From Maribacter aquimaris (GTDB lineage Bacteria; Bacteroidota; Bacteroidia; Flavobacteriales; Flavobacteriaceae), in contig NZ_JABTCF010000001.1 of NCBI RefSeq assembly GCF_014596745.1, positions 806,001 to 870,000 of the forward strand: DNA of 64,000 nucleotides, written 5' to 3'. This document shows, in pieces, positions 52,339-61,786 of the stretch. The first letter of the stretch is position 1. Each line of letters begins with the position of its first letter. The position numbers were made by a program, and so were the translations under genes. The notes beneath the pieces were generated by a model. The model was not told the origin of the DNA. It searched no databases and saw only the letters and a program-made list of their open reading frames with translations.

Positions 52339-53972
52339 TTTATTAATACTTCGGAATCCAAATACCCAATACGTTCGGCTTTAGCTTCAAAATCGATTCC
52401 TTCAGGCAAGGGTTCATCATAAATGTGCCATACCGAATCATTGGGCTGTCTCCAAATAATGGTGGCATCGGCTTTCTTTGAAATGAGCGATATACCCGCT
52501 TCGACATTTTCCATCTCCAAGGGAGGCAATGGTAATTCTTTCCCGTTGGGCATCCATTTTTCAATTAATTCCATTTCAGGATATCGGCCTAAATCATTGG
52601 TGTTTTTTATCCAATTCTTTAAGACTTTCCGCATCTTGATGAGGGTGTCCCGCAATTCTGGCCTTAGGGCTAGATTCACCAATTCATAAGGGTCATTCCG
52701 CAGGTCATAAAGTTCTTCCGAAGGTTTTGAAGGATGCAACCAAAAGGATTGTCCGTCAGTCAATTCACCCGCTTTATACAACCTTCGCAATTCCTGCATC
52801 ATTGGCATCTGCTCCCTATAGGCTATAGGCATAGCATGACTTATTTGGGTATTAAAACTTCTGATGTATTTATAGCGTTTGGAACGTACAGCACGCAAAC
52901 GATCATACAGTTCATCAAATCGGTCAGAAGTATGGAAGGTGTATTTTGGTTTTTCGAGAACTTCAAATTTCCCGAATTGTGCCTTCCCTTGCATTACCTT
53001 TGGTGGTTCTATACCTGCCCAAGAAAGCATCGTTGGGGCAAAATCGACAAAACTGAACAATCGGTCATCCCTACTACCGGCATTGATGTTTTTCGGGAAT
53101 TTAATAATCAGGGGGACCTTTACACCACTATCATACAAGGATCGTTTTTGTCTTGGAAAAGGACCTCCATGATCGCCATAAAAGAAAATGATACTGTTTT
53201 CGTATAATCCATCCTCCTTTAATTGGGCAATCACCTTGGCTATTTGATCGTCCATTCGTTTTAGGTTACTGTAATTTACCGCAAGATCATGGCGAATTAT
53301 AGTATTGTCAGGAAAATAGGGAGGTACCGGTACTTCGCTGGGGTCAACAAACAATGAATCCTTTCCCCGTACCCATATCTGTGATTCATGGCAAACCCCA
53401 TAGTTGAAAACTGCAAAAAACGGTTGACCCTTCTTTCTTTTGCGCCAATGGTGTTTATTTTCAATACTACTTTCATCCCATGCGGCCTCTGTCTTGGCGA
53501 AATTATAATCCTCCTTGGGACCATTGATACAATAATACCCAGCTTTCCTAAGGTACTCCGTAAACATCCTAACCCCCTCGGGAACAATGGCCGTGTAGTT
53601 GGGAATGTTGATCAGTGGTTCATTTTTGTTGTCCCAAGCCTTGTAATTCCGCATATTGTGGGTGCCCAAAGTGGTAGGATACATCCCTGTGATCAATGCA
53701 CTACGTGCAGGGGCACAAACAGGAACGGGAGCAAACGCATTGTCAAAAACAACGCCGTCGGTCGCCAGACTTTCCAGACTTGGTAAGGAGATGGTACTAT
53801 CCCCATACATAGGGAAATAATCGGGTGATTGGTCTTCGGCCACCAACCAAATGATGTTGGGTGGTGGTGTACTATGCTTTTCAATGCTTTTTGTTTTATT
53901 TTGACAAGACCATACCAAACCTAAGGTAAGACTTAAGTATGCAAATTGCTGCAATTGGTTTAATGAAATCAT
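52332..53972 (-). CDS. Type I sulfatase (N-sulfatase-like) lipoprotein
   Basis: This 546-aa protein has a lipobox LVWSC (C23). The active site VPVCAPARSALITGMYP carries C86 in C-A-P-A-R; metal ligands are in LVAEDQSPD and FYGDHGGPFPRQK. It resembles heparan-N-sulfatase-like members of the S1 family. It reads toward, and overlaps by 7 bp, the other sulfatase gene, so the two are separately controlled. Its substrate is unknown. Confidence 0.9.
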   Translation of the reverse strand: MISLNQLQQFAYLSLTLGLVWSCQNKTKSIEKHSTPPPNIIWLVAEDQSPDYFPMYGDSTISLPSLESLATDGVVFDNAFAPVPVCAPARSALITGMYPTTLGTHNMRNYKAWDNKNEPLINIPNYTAIVPEGVRMFTEYLRKAGYYCINGPKEDYNFAKTEAAWDESSIENKHHWRKRKKGQPFFAVFNYGVCHESQIWVRGKDSLFVDPSEVPVPPYFPDNTIIRHDLAVNYSNLKRMDDQIAKVIAQLKEDGLYENSIIFFYGDHGGPFPRQKRSLYDSGVKVPLIIKFPKNINAGSRDDRLFSFVDFAPTMLSWAGIEPPKVMQGKAQFGKFEVLEKPKYTFHTSDRFDELYDRLRAVRSKRYKYIRSFNTQISHAMPIAYREQMPMMQELRRLYKAGELTDGQSFWLHPSKPSEELYDLRNDPYELVNLALRPELRDTLIKMRKVLKNWIKNTNDLGRYPEMELIEKWMPNGKELPLPPLEMENVEAGISLISKKADATIIWRQPNDSVWHIYDEPLPEGIDFEAKAERIGYLDSEVLINY

Positions 53973-54037
53973 TATTACGAATTTGTGTTTTCACGGTTCA
54001 AGGGGAAATTACGGCAATACCCCTATCAGGATTATAT

Positions 54038-54760
54038 CTAGGTTAACAAATTCCCTTCCTCATCCCATTCCGCAATAATGCCGCGTTTGCTTTGATCCAC
54101 ACATTTGGCGATCCATTCCGGATCATAGGACACCCCATGTTGTTCCAAAACATCTTCAGGTACACCATCCCAAACGTTGGGCATGTTACCCTTGTATCCC
54201 AAATCGGCTATCCCTACCTTAGAGGTGTAATACCCCGTGACCGTTAATCCTCGCATCATATGGAAAAACTGGATTTCCATCGGCTGCTCCTCCAAGGGTA
54301 CCTCAACATCGTGAAAGGCAATCGTATCCAATATTTGTTTTTGCTGTTCCAAAGTCGCCGTTTTAAACTCAACACCAAAAGTCGTATTACTTGTATGGTC
54401 CAACCACATTAGTCCACCCAACAAAGTATCCTGCATTTCAGGATAATCCTTGGCGATAAACTCAATAAAATCGGGCACTTCTGCTTCAATCGGACCGCCG
54501 TGGGGTTCTTTAGGGGGAAGGATTACCGTACTTAAAACAGCAATGGTCTCCATTTCATGCGTATTGAACAATTGCTCAGCATTCAATTTCTCGATCAATT
54601 TCAATTCCTCGGGCGTTCTACCAAAAAACTCCTCAGCACCCGTAGCTATGTTTTCCTCAACAGTTGGACCTTCATCGGTCTTGCATCCTTTAAAGATCAA
54701 CCCTGTGGCCCCAGCTCCGGCCCCTAGGATCATTGCCTGTATACTCTTTCTTCTATCCAT
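54038..54760 (-). CDS. Gluconate 2-dehydrogenase subunit 3-like protein
   Basis: This 240-aa protein begins MDRRKSIQAMILGAGAGATG, a twin-arginine-like signal followed by a possible lipobox Cys (FKGC). The body (about residues 60-235) matches the gluconate 2-dehydrogenase subunit 3 family: ETIAVLSTVILPP, AEVPDFIEFIA, GYYTSKVG. It is the small partner that is co-exported with the GMC flavoprotein encoded 3 bp upstream. The Tat signal suggests folded export with FAD. Confidence 0.88.
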   Translation of the reverse strand: MDRRKSIQAMILGAGAGATGLIFKGCKTDEGPTVEENIATGAEEFFGRTPEELKLIEKLNAEQLFNTHEMETIAVLSTVILPPKEPHGGPIEAEVPDFIEFIAKDYPEMQDTLLGGLMWLDHTSNTTFGVEFKTATLEQQKQILDTIAFHDVEVPLEEQPMEIQFFHMMRGLTVTGYYTSKVGIADLGYKGNMPNVWDGVPEDVLEQHGVSYDPEWIAKCVDQSKRGIIAEWDEEGNLLT

Positions 54761-54763
54761 AAT

Positions 54764-56485
54764 CTAAATATTCCGCTGTTTCAACTGCTTAATAATGTAA
54801 TCCGAGGCTCTCCATGATAGTGCCAGGATCGTCCAGGTACAATTCTTATCCGCTTGGGACACAAAGGGTCCCGCATCGACAATAAAAACATTGTCCACAT
54901 CATGTAATTGCTGGTATTTATTGGTCACCGATGTCTTTGGGTCATTGCCCATACGAGTGGTACCCACTTCGTGTATGATCCGTCCAGGGGCCAATAAACC
55001 ATAGTCTTTTTCTTTCCCTGGTTTTTCACCCAAAGGTTCGCCCCCCATATTATGAAAGATCTCTTCAAACGTATCCTGCATATGTTTGGCCTGTTTTTTC
55101 TCGAGATCGGACCATTGGTAATTGAATTTCAATACTGGAATTCCGTACTTATCCACCGTCGTCGGGTCTATCTCGCAATAATTGTCCTTTCTGGCAATAC
55201 CCTCTCCCCTTCCGGCAAGACCTACTACAGCCCCGTAATACTTTTTCACATCGTCCCGTAGGGAATCGCCATATCCCCCAACCTTTGAACCAAAGAACTT
55301 ATTGAATTCATTGGGGTCATAAGCAAAACCATAACTGGGCATAGACATGCCTCCCGATATTTCAATATGGTAACCCCTTGGGAAATCCAATTTGGAATTA
55401 TCGCCCCACCAAGGGGAGTATACATGCATACCTCCCACGCCATCTTCATTGTATGACGTTTTTCTATTCATTAAACCCGGAATAAAGGCAACCCTACTTG
55501 ACCCCGTTGAATCATGCAGGTATTTACCCACTAAGTTACTGCTATTCCCGAGGCCGTTGGGATGCTGTTTGCTCTTCGAATTCAACAAAATGCGCGCCGA
55601 GCTACAGGCCGAAGCCGCAAGTACAACGACTTTTCCCTTCAGTTTATATTCCTTTCGGTCATCCTTACTGATGTACGAAACCCCAGTTGCCTTACCCTCT
55701 TCATTGGTGGTGACCTCTCGCACTACGGAATTCACAAAAATCTTTATCTGACCTCCATTTTTCTGCGCAGGGAATATCAAACAACTCCCTGATGAGAAAT
55801 CGGCATAAACGGAGCAGGCACGTGAACACTGGCCGCAATAAAAGCAAACCCCCCGCTCATTGTTAATTTTCTTTGTCAACATGGAAAGTCGTCCCGGAAT
55901 CACGGGGACCCCCGATTTTCTCGCTCCGTTGATATAAAACAGTTCGTGTAATCTTGGTTTGGGAGGTGGAAGAAAAAATCCGTCGGGATCATTAGGGCGC
56001 CCTTCTTTAGTTCCGAAAACCCCGATCAACTTATCCACCTTATCGTAATAAGGCTTAACATCCTCATAGCTTATGGGCCAGTTGTCCCCATGCCCGTCAA
56101 CATCCTTATGTTTAAAGTCCCTCGGCCCGAACCGCAAGGAAATACGTCCCCAGTGATTCGTCCTACCCCCGAGCATATGGGATCTAAACCAGTCAAATTT
56201 TGTACCCTCGGCATGGGTATACGGTTCCCCCTCAATCTCCCATCCGCCATAGGCCATATCCCATTCCCCGAAAGCCCTTGTCTTGGACGCTCCCCTTCTG
56301 GGGGATTCGTAAGGCCACTTAAATTGGGTCATTTGTTCTAAATCCTTAGGGTCGAAAAAAGGGCCGGCCTCTACCACTGCAACCTTGAATCCGGCGTCCG
56401 CCAATTGCTTGGTTGCCATTCCTCCGCCAGCTCCTGAGCCTACAATTATCACATCATAGACTTCTGTTGATTCTTTTATTTGCAT
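54764..56485 (-). CDS. GMC-family flavin oxidoreductase
   Basis: This 573-aa FAD enzyme has an N-terminal dinucleotide fold, VIIVGSGAGGGMATKQLAD, and the GMC C-terminal HEVGTTRMG... and VDAGPFVSQADKN segments. A cysteine cluster, CFYCGQCSRAC, near residue 210 is unusual for plain GMC enzymes and may bind a metal centre. It lacks its own signal and pairs with the Tat-bearing subunit 3. Such pairs in Bacteroidota oxidise sugars or glycosides, for instance to 3-keto sugars. Its operon role in the mannan region is inference. Confidence 0.9.
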   Translation of the reverse strand: MQIKESTEVYDVIIVGSGAGGGMATKQLADAGFKVAVVEAGPFFDPKDLEQMTQFKWPYESPRRGASKTRAFGEWDMAYGGWEIEGEPYTHAEGTKFDWFRSHMLGGRTNHWGRISLRFGPRDFKHKDVDGHGDNWPISYEDVKPYYDKVDKLIGVFGTKEGRPNDPDGFFLPPPKPRLHELFYINGARKSGVPVIPGRLSMLTKKINNERGVCFYCGQCSRACSVYADFSSGSCLIFPAQKNGGQIKIFVNSVVREVTTNEEGKATGVSYISKDDRKEYKLKGKVVVLAASACSSARILLNSKSKQHPNGLGNSSNLVGKYLHDSTGSSRVAFIPGLMNRKTSYNEDGVGGMHVYSPWWGDNSKLDFPRGYHIEISGGMSMPSYGFAYDPNEFNKFFGSKVGGYGDSLRDDVKKYYGAVVGLAGRGEGIARKDNYCEIDPTTVDKYGIPVLKFNYQWSDLEKKQAKHMQDTFEEIFHNMGGEPLGEKPGKEKDYGLLAPGRIIHEVGTTRMGNDPKTSVTNKYQQLHDVDNVFIVDAGPFVSQADKNCTWTILALSWRASDYIIKQLKQRNI

Positions 56486-56818
56486 AGTTGATAATCGCTT
56501 ATAGCGACAAGTTAAAAATTATACATTTAAATCCGCACTTTTTTAGACCAACAGATTTCAACAAAATAAAATTTGAAACAAAAAGATAAACTTTTGATAA
56601 AATAATCTCAATCAAACAACCACTTCTATCGATATAATTCATAATCAAATACCCTCTTGATTATTAAATACACATTAATACATGGCTTTTTTGCAAGTAC
56701 AATATGTAGCCTTGAGGTATTTCGACCAGTTTATGACAAAATAGTATAGAATAAAACTAAAGGGTATTGATAATTTTATTTTCAGAGATAAACCGATTAT
56801 TTCCCTGAATACCGATTC
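56486..56818. other. Divergent intergenic region between GMC and mannanase operons
   Basis: This 333-bp AT-rich gap must carry the promoters of both divergent units and any site for the AraC regulator encoded at 61787. I see no clear inverted repeat, RNA gene or open frame. Confidence 0.5.
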
Positions 56819-57940
56819 ATGCATAAACACCTGTATAAATATTTGATTTTCGCCCTATTGGGTTCAACCGTACTTTCCTGTAAAACGGGACTCATGAAGC
56901 AATCAACCTCCCTAGTATTGGCTGATCAAAAGGCCGATCCATCAGCGAAACACCTATTGATGAGAATCAAGGAAATACCAAAGTCCGGATATGCTTTTGG
57001 CCACCAAGATGCCACTGCCTACGGTATGGGATGGAAAAACGATGGCAATGTCTACAAAAGTGATGTCAACGAGGTTGCGGGGGATTTTCCCGGGGTCTAT
57101 GGTTTTGAACTGGGACACCTTGAATTGGGCCACACCCAAAACCTGGATACGGTCAACTTCAACCTTATGGCCAAACTGATAAAAAAAGCACACAAAAAGG
57201 GAGGAATCATCACCTTGAGTTGGCATCCTGACAATCCGGTGACCAAAAATTCGGCCTGGGACCCCTCACCTGCGGTATCCCAAGTTTTAGATGGCGGGGC
57301 CTTACACCCCAAATATAGGGCTTGGCTTATCAAGGTTGCCGATTTTATGCAAAGTCTCAAGACCCAGTCGGGAAAATCAATCCCCATAGTTTTTAGACCG
57401 TACCACGAAATGAACGGTTCATGGTTTTGGTGGGGTCATGGAAACTGCACACCGGAGGAGTTCAAAACGCTATGGAAAGAAACCTTCGAATTCCTTACCG
57501 TAAAAAATAATGTCCACAACCTTCTCTACTGCTATTCGACGGATGCCATCAAAGATGAGGAAGAATACTTAAGATACTATCCAGGGGATGAATATGTGGA
57601 TATTTTGGGCATAGACCTATACCACAAGAACAGTACGGAAGAATACATTCGATTGCTAAATGACAATCTTACCCTACTGGGCAAGATCGCCAAGCGAAAA
57701 AACAAACCATATGCAATGACCGAAGGGGGATTGAATATGGTGACGGAAGAAAACTGGTGGACACAGGTCCTCGATAAAAATATTGCCGACAAGGGCATTT
57801 CTTGGGCACTTTTTTGGAGAAATGCCTGGCCCAATCATTACTACGTACCGTTCAAAGGTCAAAAAAGCAGTGCTGATTTCAAACAATTCGAATCGTTGCC
57901 GAATGTGCTTTTCCTTAAAGGATTGAAAAAAATAAGGTAG
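56819..57940 (+). CDS. GH26 endo-beta-1,4-mannanase, lipoprotein
   Basis: This 373-aa protein has an SPII signal (STVLSC, C21). The GH26 landmarks are complete: FRPYHEMNG with acid/base E197, and MTEGGLN with nucleophile E302; ITLSWHPDNP and WFWWGHGNCT line the cleft. It cuts beta-mannan into mannobiose and longer oligosaccharides. It is the first gene of a four-gene operon with symporter, GH130 and epimerase. The order matches the beta-mannan operon described in Bacteroides fragilis. Confidence 0.93.
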   Translation: MHKHLYKYLIFALLGSTVLSCKTGLMKQSTSLVLADQKADPSAKHLLMRIKEIPKSGYAFGHQDATAYGMGWKNDGNVYKSDVNEVAGDFPGVYGFELGHLELGHTQNLDTVNFNLMAKLIKKAHKKGGIITLSWHPDNPVTKNSAWDPSPAVSQVLDGGALHPKYRAWLIKVADFMQSLKTQSGKSIPIVFRPYHEMNGSWFWWGHGNCTPEEFKTLWKETFEFLTVKNNVHNLLYCYSTDAIKDEEEYLRYYPGDEYVDILGIDLYHKNSTEEYIRLLNDNLTLLGKIAKRKNKPYAMTEGGLNMVTEENWWTQVLDKNIADKGISWALFWRNAWPNHYYVPFKGQKSSADFKQFESLPNVLFLKGLKKIR

Positions 57941-57970
57941 TACCGTAAACCGATAGCAAGAATAGAAAAT

Positions 57971-59380
57971 ATGGAGAAACTAAAATTAAAGGAAAAAGTA
58001 GGTTATGGTTTTGGCGATTTTGCATCTTCGATGTTCTGGAAAATGTTCAGTGTATATCTTTTGTTTTTCTACACGGATGTCTTTGGCATATCCGCAGCCG
58101 TAGTAGGAACCATGTTCTTGGTTACCCGGATTTTTGACGGCCTTAACGACCCCATCATGGGTATTCTTGCCGATCGAACGAATACGAAATGGGGAAAATT
58201 CAGACCGTATTTACTGTGGATGGCGATTCCCTTTGCGCTTTTCGGGGTATTGACCTTTACGACCCCCGACCTAACGACCTCCTCCAAAATAGTCTACGCC
58301 TATGTAACCTATTGCCTCATGATGATTGTGTACACGGCCGTGAATGTACCCTACGCCTCCCTACTGGGGGTTATGACCTCCGACCTAAAAGACCGCACAT
58401 CCTTGGCTTCGTTCCGATTTATTTTCGCTTTTACCGGAAGTATCCTAGTATTGGCAACGGCAGAGCCCTTAGTAGAATTTTTGGGGAATGACCAAGGAGT
58501 ATTGAATCCGCAAAAAGGATGGCAACAAACAATGACCATTTATGGTATTATCGCTGCGATTCTCTTTTATGGCACATTTTACTTTACCCGAGAAAGGATC
58601 CAACCCCCTAAAGAGCAAAAAACAGCCTTAAAAGCTGATTTAAGGAATTTAGCAAAAAATGCACCTTGGTTTATCTTACTGGGTGCTGGTATATTCACTT
58701 TGATATTCAATTCGATTCGGGATGGCTCTACCATCTATTACTTTAAATATTATTTCGATACACAAGAGGCATTTCAACTGCCCTTGTTAAATGTACCCCT
58801 AACCTTTAGCACCCTTTATTTAGTACTTGGGCAAGCTGCGAACATCATTGGGGTCGTACTTGCAAAACCCATTTCAGACGCGATTGGCAAAAAAAGAACC
58901 TTTATGGCTGCCATGTTCATGGCAACGATCCTGAGTTGCATTTTCTTTCTTTTTGATGCAGACCAGCTCTTTTTCATATTCCTATTTCAATTTTTGATCA
59001 GTATTTGCGCGGGAATCGTTTTTCCCCTACTCTGGTCAATGTACGCCGATATAGCTGACTATTCGGAATGGGAAACTGGAAGAAGGGCAACCGGACTCAT
59101 ATTTTCATCATCCTCGATGTCCCAAAAAATGGGTTGGACATTGGGAGGAGCCCTTACCGGATGGATCTTGGCCTATTACGGATTTGAAGCCAATATAGAC
59201 CAAACCGAAGAGGCTAAGACCGGGATTCGCTTAATGATGAGTGTTTTACCTGCCCTTGGCGCTCTTTTATCAGCCATTTTTATGATTTTCTATAGGCTTG
59301 ATGACAAATACATGATAAAGATCAACAAGGAGTTGACCCTTAGAAGAAATAACGAATTAACCACAAATGACCCACTATGA
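57971..59380 (+). CDS. GPH-family sugar:cation symporter
   Basis: This 469-aa transporter has twelve membrane helices. Its GPH (glycoside-pentoside-hexuronide) signature is KEKVGYGFGDFASSMFW at the start, then FDGLNDPIMGILADRTNTKWGKFRPY. It imports the disaccharide product of the mannanase, probably mannobiose, across the inner membrane. It overlaps the next gene by 4 bp. Confidence 0.92.
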   Translation: MEKLKLKEKVGYGFGDFASSMFWKMFSVYLLFFYTDVFGISAAVVGTMFLVTRIFDGLNDPIMGILADRTNTKWGKFRPYLLWMAIPFALFGVLTFTTPDLTTSSKIVYAYVTYCLMMIVYTAVNVPYASLLGVMTSDLKDRTSLASFRFIFAFTGSILVLATAEPLVEFLGNDQGVLNPQKGWQQTMTIYGIIAAILFYGTFYFTRERIQPPKEQKTALKADLRNLAKNAPWFILLGAGIFTLIFNSIRDGSTIYYFKYYFDTQEAFQLPLLNVPLTFSTLYLVLGQAANIIGVVLAKPISDAIGKKRTFMAAMFMATILSCIFFLFDADQLFFIFLFQFLISICAGIVFPLLWSMYADIADYSEWETGRRATGLIFSSSSMSQKMGWTLGGALTGWILAYYGFEANIDQTEEAKTGIRLMMSVLPALGALLSAIFMIFYRLDDKYMIKINKELTLRRNNELTTNDPL

Positions 59381-60564
59381 CCAAATACAAAAACCATTCA
59401 AATAACAACCTGATCCAAAAGTTGTTCGACGACTATAAAAAACTGATTGGCAGGAAAAACATTCCATTGCCACAACCTTCAGGTTTATTTACGAAATACA
59501 AGCATCCCATCTTAACGGCTGCCCATGCCCCGATACATTGGCAATATGACCTCAACACAGACACTAACCCACATGCCTTGGAACGAATAGGCATAAATGC
59601 CACATTCAATGCCGGGGCCATAAAATGGAACAATAAATATGTTTTGGCCGTAAGGGTTGAGGGGAAAGACAGAAAATCGTTTTTCGCATTTGCCGAGAGC
59701 GAAAATGGCATTGATAATTTTGAGTTTTGGGAAGAACCCTTACTACTCCCCAAAACAGACAATCCCGACATAAACGTTTACGATATGCGTCTCACTTTGC
59801 ATGAAGACGGATATGTCTATGGCATTTTCTGCACCGAAAGAAAAGACCCCAATACACCTAAAAGTGACACATCATCAGCTATCGCCAACGCTGGTATTAT
59901 CAGGTCGAAGGATTTAAAAACCTGGGAGCGCTTGCCGGATTTGCTATCCGATTCCAATCAGCAGCGGAACGTAACCCTACATCCCGAATTCGTATGCGGT
60001 AAGTATGCTCTTTACACCAGACCACAAGATGGCTTTATCGAGACGGGTGCCGGTGGAGGAATAGGATTGGGATACATTGATGACATGAAGCATCCCCAAG
60101 TAGCGAATGAGGTCATTATCAATCCAAAGGAATATCATACGGTATACGAGCTCAAGAACGGACAAGGGCCATCGCCTATAAAGACCAAGGAGGGTTGGTT
60201 ACATTTGGCCCACGGGGTAAGAAATACGGCTTCCGGTCTACGATATGTACTCTATTTGTTCATGACTGCCCTTGACGATATCACCAAGGTTATTTATCAA
60301 CCAGCAGGATACTTTATGGCTCCTGATGACCATGAGATCATAGGGGATGTAGGGAATGTGCTCTTTTCAAATGGATGGATACCCGATGCCAACGGTGATG
60401 TCTATATTTATTACGCATCTTCCGACACCCGTATGCACGTTGCGAAATCGACATTGGATATCTTGGTGGATTATTGTAAGAATACCCCAAAGGACAACTT
60501 ATCCTCTTCAGGCTCCGTTGACAACATCAATAAATTGATCAAAAGGAACAAAGGACTTTATTAA
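59377..60564 (+). CDS. GH130 mannosylglucose phosphorylase (cytoplasmic)
   Basis: This 395-aa protein has no signal peptide. The five-bladed GH130 fold shows NATFNAGAIKWNNKYVLAVRVEG, NVYDMRLTLHEDGY, GPSPIKTKEGWLHLAHG and the ending YIYYASSDTRMHVA. In this setting (GH26, symporter, epimerase) it matches 4-O-beta-D-mannosyl-D-glucose phosphorylase, which turns mannosylglucose and phosphate into mannose 1-phosphate and glucose. It has a 4-bp overlap with the symporter gene. It differs clearly from the exported GH130 at 49422. Confidence 0.92.
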   Translation: MTKYKNHSNNNLIQKLFDDYKKLIGRKNIPLPQPSGLFTKYKHPILTAAHAPIHWQYDLNTDTNPHALERIGINATFNAGAIKWNNKYVLAVRVEGKDRKSFFAFAESENGIDNFEFWEEPLLLPKTDNPDINVYDMRLTLHEDGYVYGIFCTERKDPNTPKSDTSSAIANAGIIRSKDLKTWERLPDLLSDSNQQRNVTLHPEFVCGKYALYTRPQDGFIETGAGGGIGLGYIDDMKHPQVANEVIINPKEYHTVYELKNGQGPSPIKTKEGWLHLAHGVRNTASGLRYVLYLFMTALDDITKVIYQPAGYFMAPDDHEIIGDVGNVLFSNGWIPDANGDVYIYYASSDTRMHVAKSTLDILVDYCKNTPKDNLSSSGSVDNINKLIKRNKGLY

Positions 60565-60584
60565 AAAGGTAATATCACAATCAT

Positions 60585-61781
60585 ATGACATTGAATGACC
60601 CTATTGAAGTTTCGGCCCAACTGGAAATGGAACTCCTCCATATTCTTGATTTTTGGAAAAACAACACCAAGGACATGGAATTTGGTGGTTTTGTAGGTCG
60701 CATTGACCACAACAACCATATCATTAAGAAGGCTCCAAAAGGAATTATCCTGAATACCCGTATCCTTTGGACGTTCTCGAGGGCCAATAATTTTTATAAA
60801 GACAACAGATACGATGCGGAATGTGAATTGGCCTTCGATTATTTATATGACTATTTTAGGGATGCGGATTTAGGAGGCGTGTATTGGGAAGTTGATTACA
60901 AGGGTTGTGCTACGAACACAAAAAAACAAGTTTACGCCCAGGCCTTTTGTATTTATGCCTTGGCGGAATACTATAAATATTGCACCAATACCAAAGCGCT
61001 TACTTGGGCGATGGAACTATTCGATTTACTGGAAGCATATTCCTACGACCCCAATTTAAAAGGCTATATTGAAGCCTTTGATGAAAAATGGGGTTCCATT
61101 GAAGACCTTAGGCTCAGTGATAAGGAATTAAATGCACCAAAAACCACCAATACCCATTTACACATACTTGAGGCTTACACAACACTCTACGAGGTAACCA
61201 AGGACCCTAAAGTCAAAAATGCGCTCCTGGGGATTTATGACCTGTTCTTAAACCGGATTTTCAAGAAAAACAATCATCTCGATTTATTTTTCACCAACGA
61301 TTGGCAATCACTTTCCTCTGAGATATCTTTCGGTCATGATATTGAAACGGCGTGGCTATTGATCCACGGGGCAAAAACCATCGGCGACCCGGAACTTCAA
61401 AAGAAAACCGAGGACCTTCTACACTCGGTTACCAATACTTTTGTAGTAGAGGCATTAGATCAGGATTATGGCGTGATCAATGCAATAGACCCCATGACCG
61501 AAAAACTGGATAACGACAAACATTGGTGGCCCCAGGCCGAAGCCATGGTAGGATTGGTGTATGCATGGAAAATCACGAATGACGATTCCTTTTTCAATAT
61601 GGGTTTTAAAGTCTGGCAGTTCATCAAAAACCATATTATCGACCATAAAAATGGTGAATGGTTTTTTAGGGTGGATGTTGATGGGGCACCGTACCCTTGT
61701 GAAGACAAAGTAGGTCCTTGGAAATGCCCCTACCACAATTCCAGGGCTCTTATCGAAGTAATATCAATGATAAAGGGTTAA
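60585..61781 (+). CDS. Cellobiose/mannobiose 2-epimerase (AGE family)
   Basis: This 398-aa cytoplasmic (alpha/alpha)6 barrel enzyme has the AGE-family motifs GIILNTRILWTFSRA, KQVYAQAFCIYALAEYY, SFGHDIETAWLL and HWWPQAEAMVGLVYA, with the catalytic histidines in FGHDIE and in the HWWPQ region. It converts mannobiose to mannosylglucose for the phosphorylase encoded 20 bp upstream. It is the last gene of the operon. Its 3' end lies 5 bp from the convergent AraC gene. Confidence 0.93.
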   Translation: MTLNDPIEVSAQLEMELLHILDFWKNNTKDMEFGGFVGRIDHNNHIIKKAPKGIILNTRILWTFSRANNFYKDNRYDAECELAFDYLYDYFRDADLGGVYWEVDYKGCATNTKKQVYAQAFCIYALAEYYKYCTNTKALTWAMELFDLLEAYSYDPNLKGYIEAFDEKWGSIEDLRLSDKELNAPKTTNTHLHILEAYTTLYEVTKDPKVKNALLGIYDLFLNRIFKKNNHLDLFFTNDWQSLSSEISFGHDIETAWLLIHGAKTIGDPELQKKTEDLLHSVTNTFVVEALDQDYGVINAIDPMTEKLDNDKHWWPQAEAMVGLVYAWKITNDDSFFNMGFKVWQFIKNHIIDHKNGEWFFRVDVDGAPYPCEDKVGPWKCPYHNSRALIEVISMIKG

Positions 61782-61786
61782 GGCCT

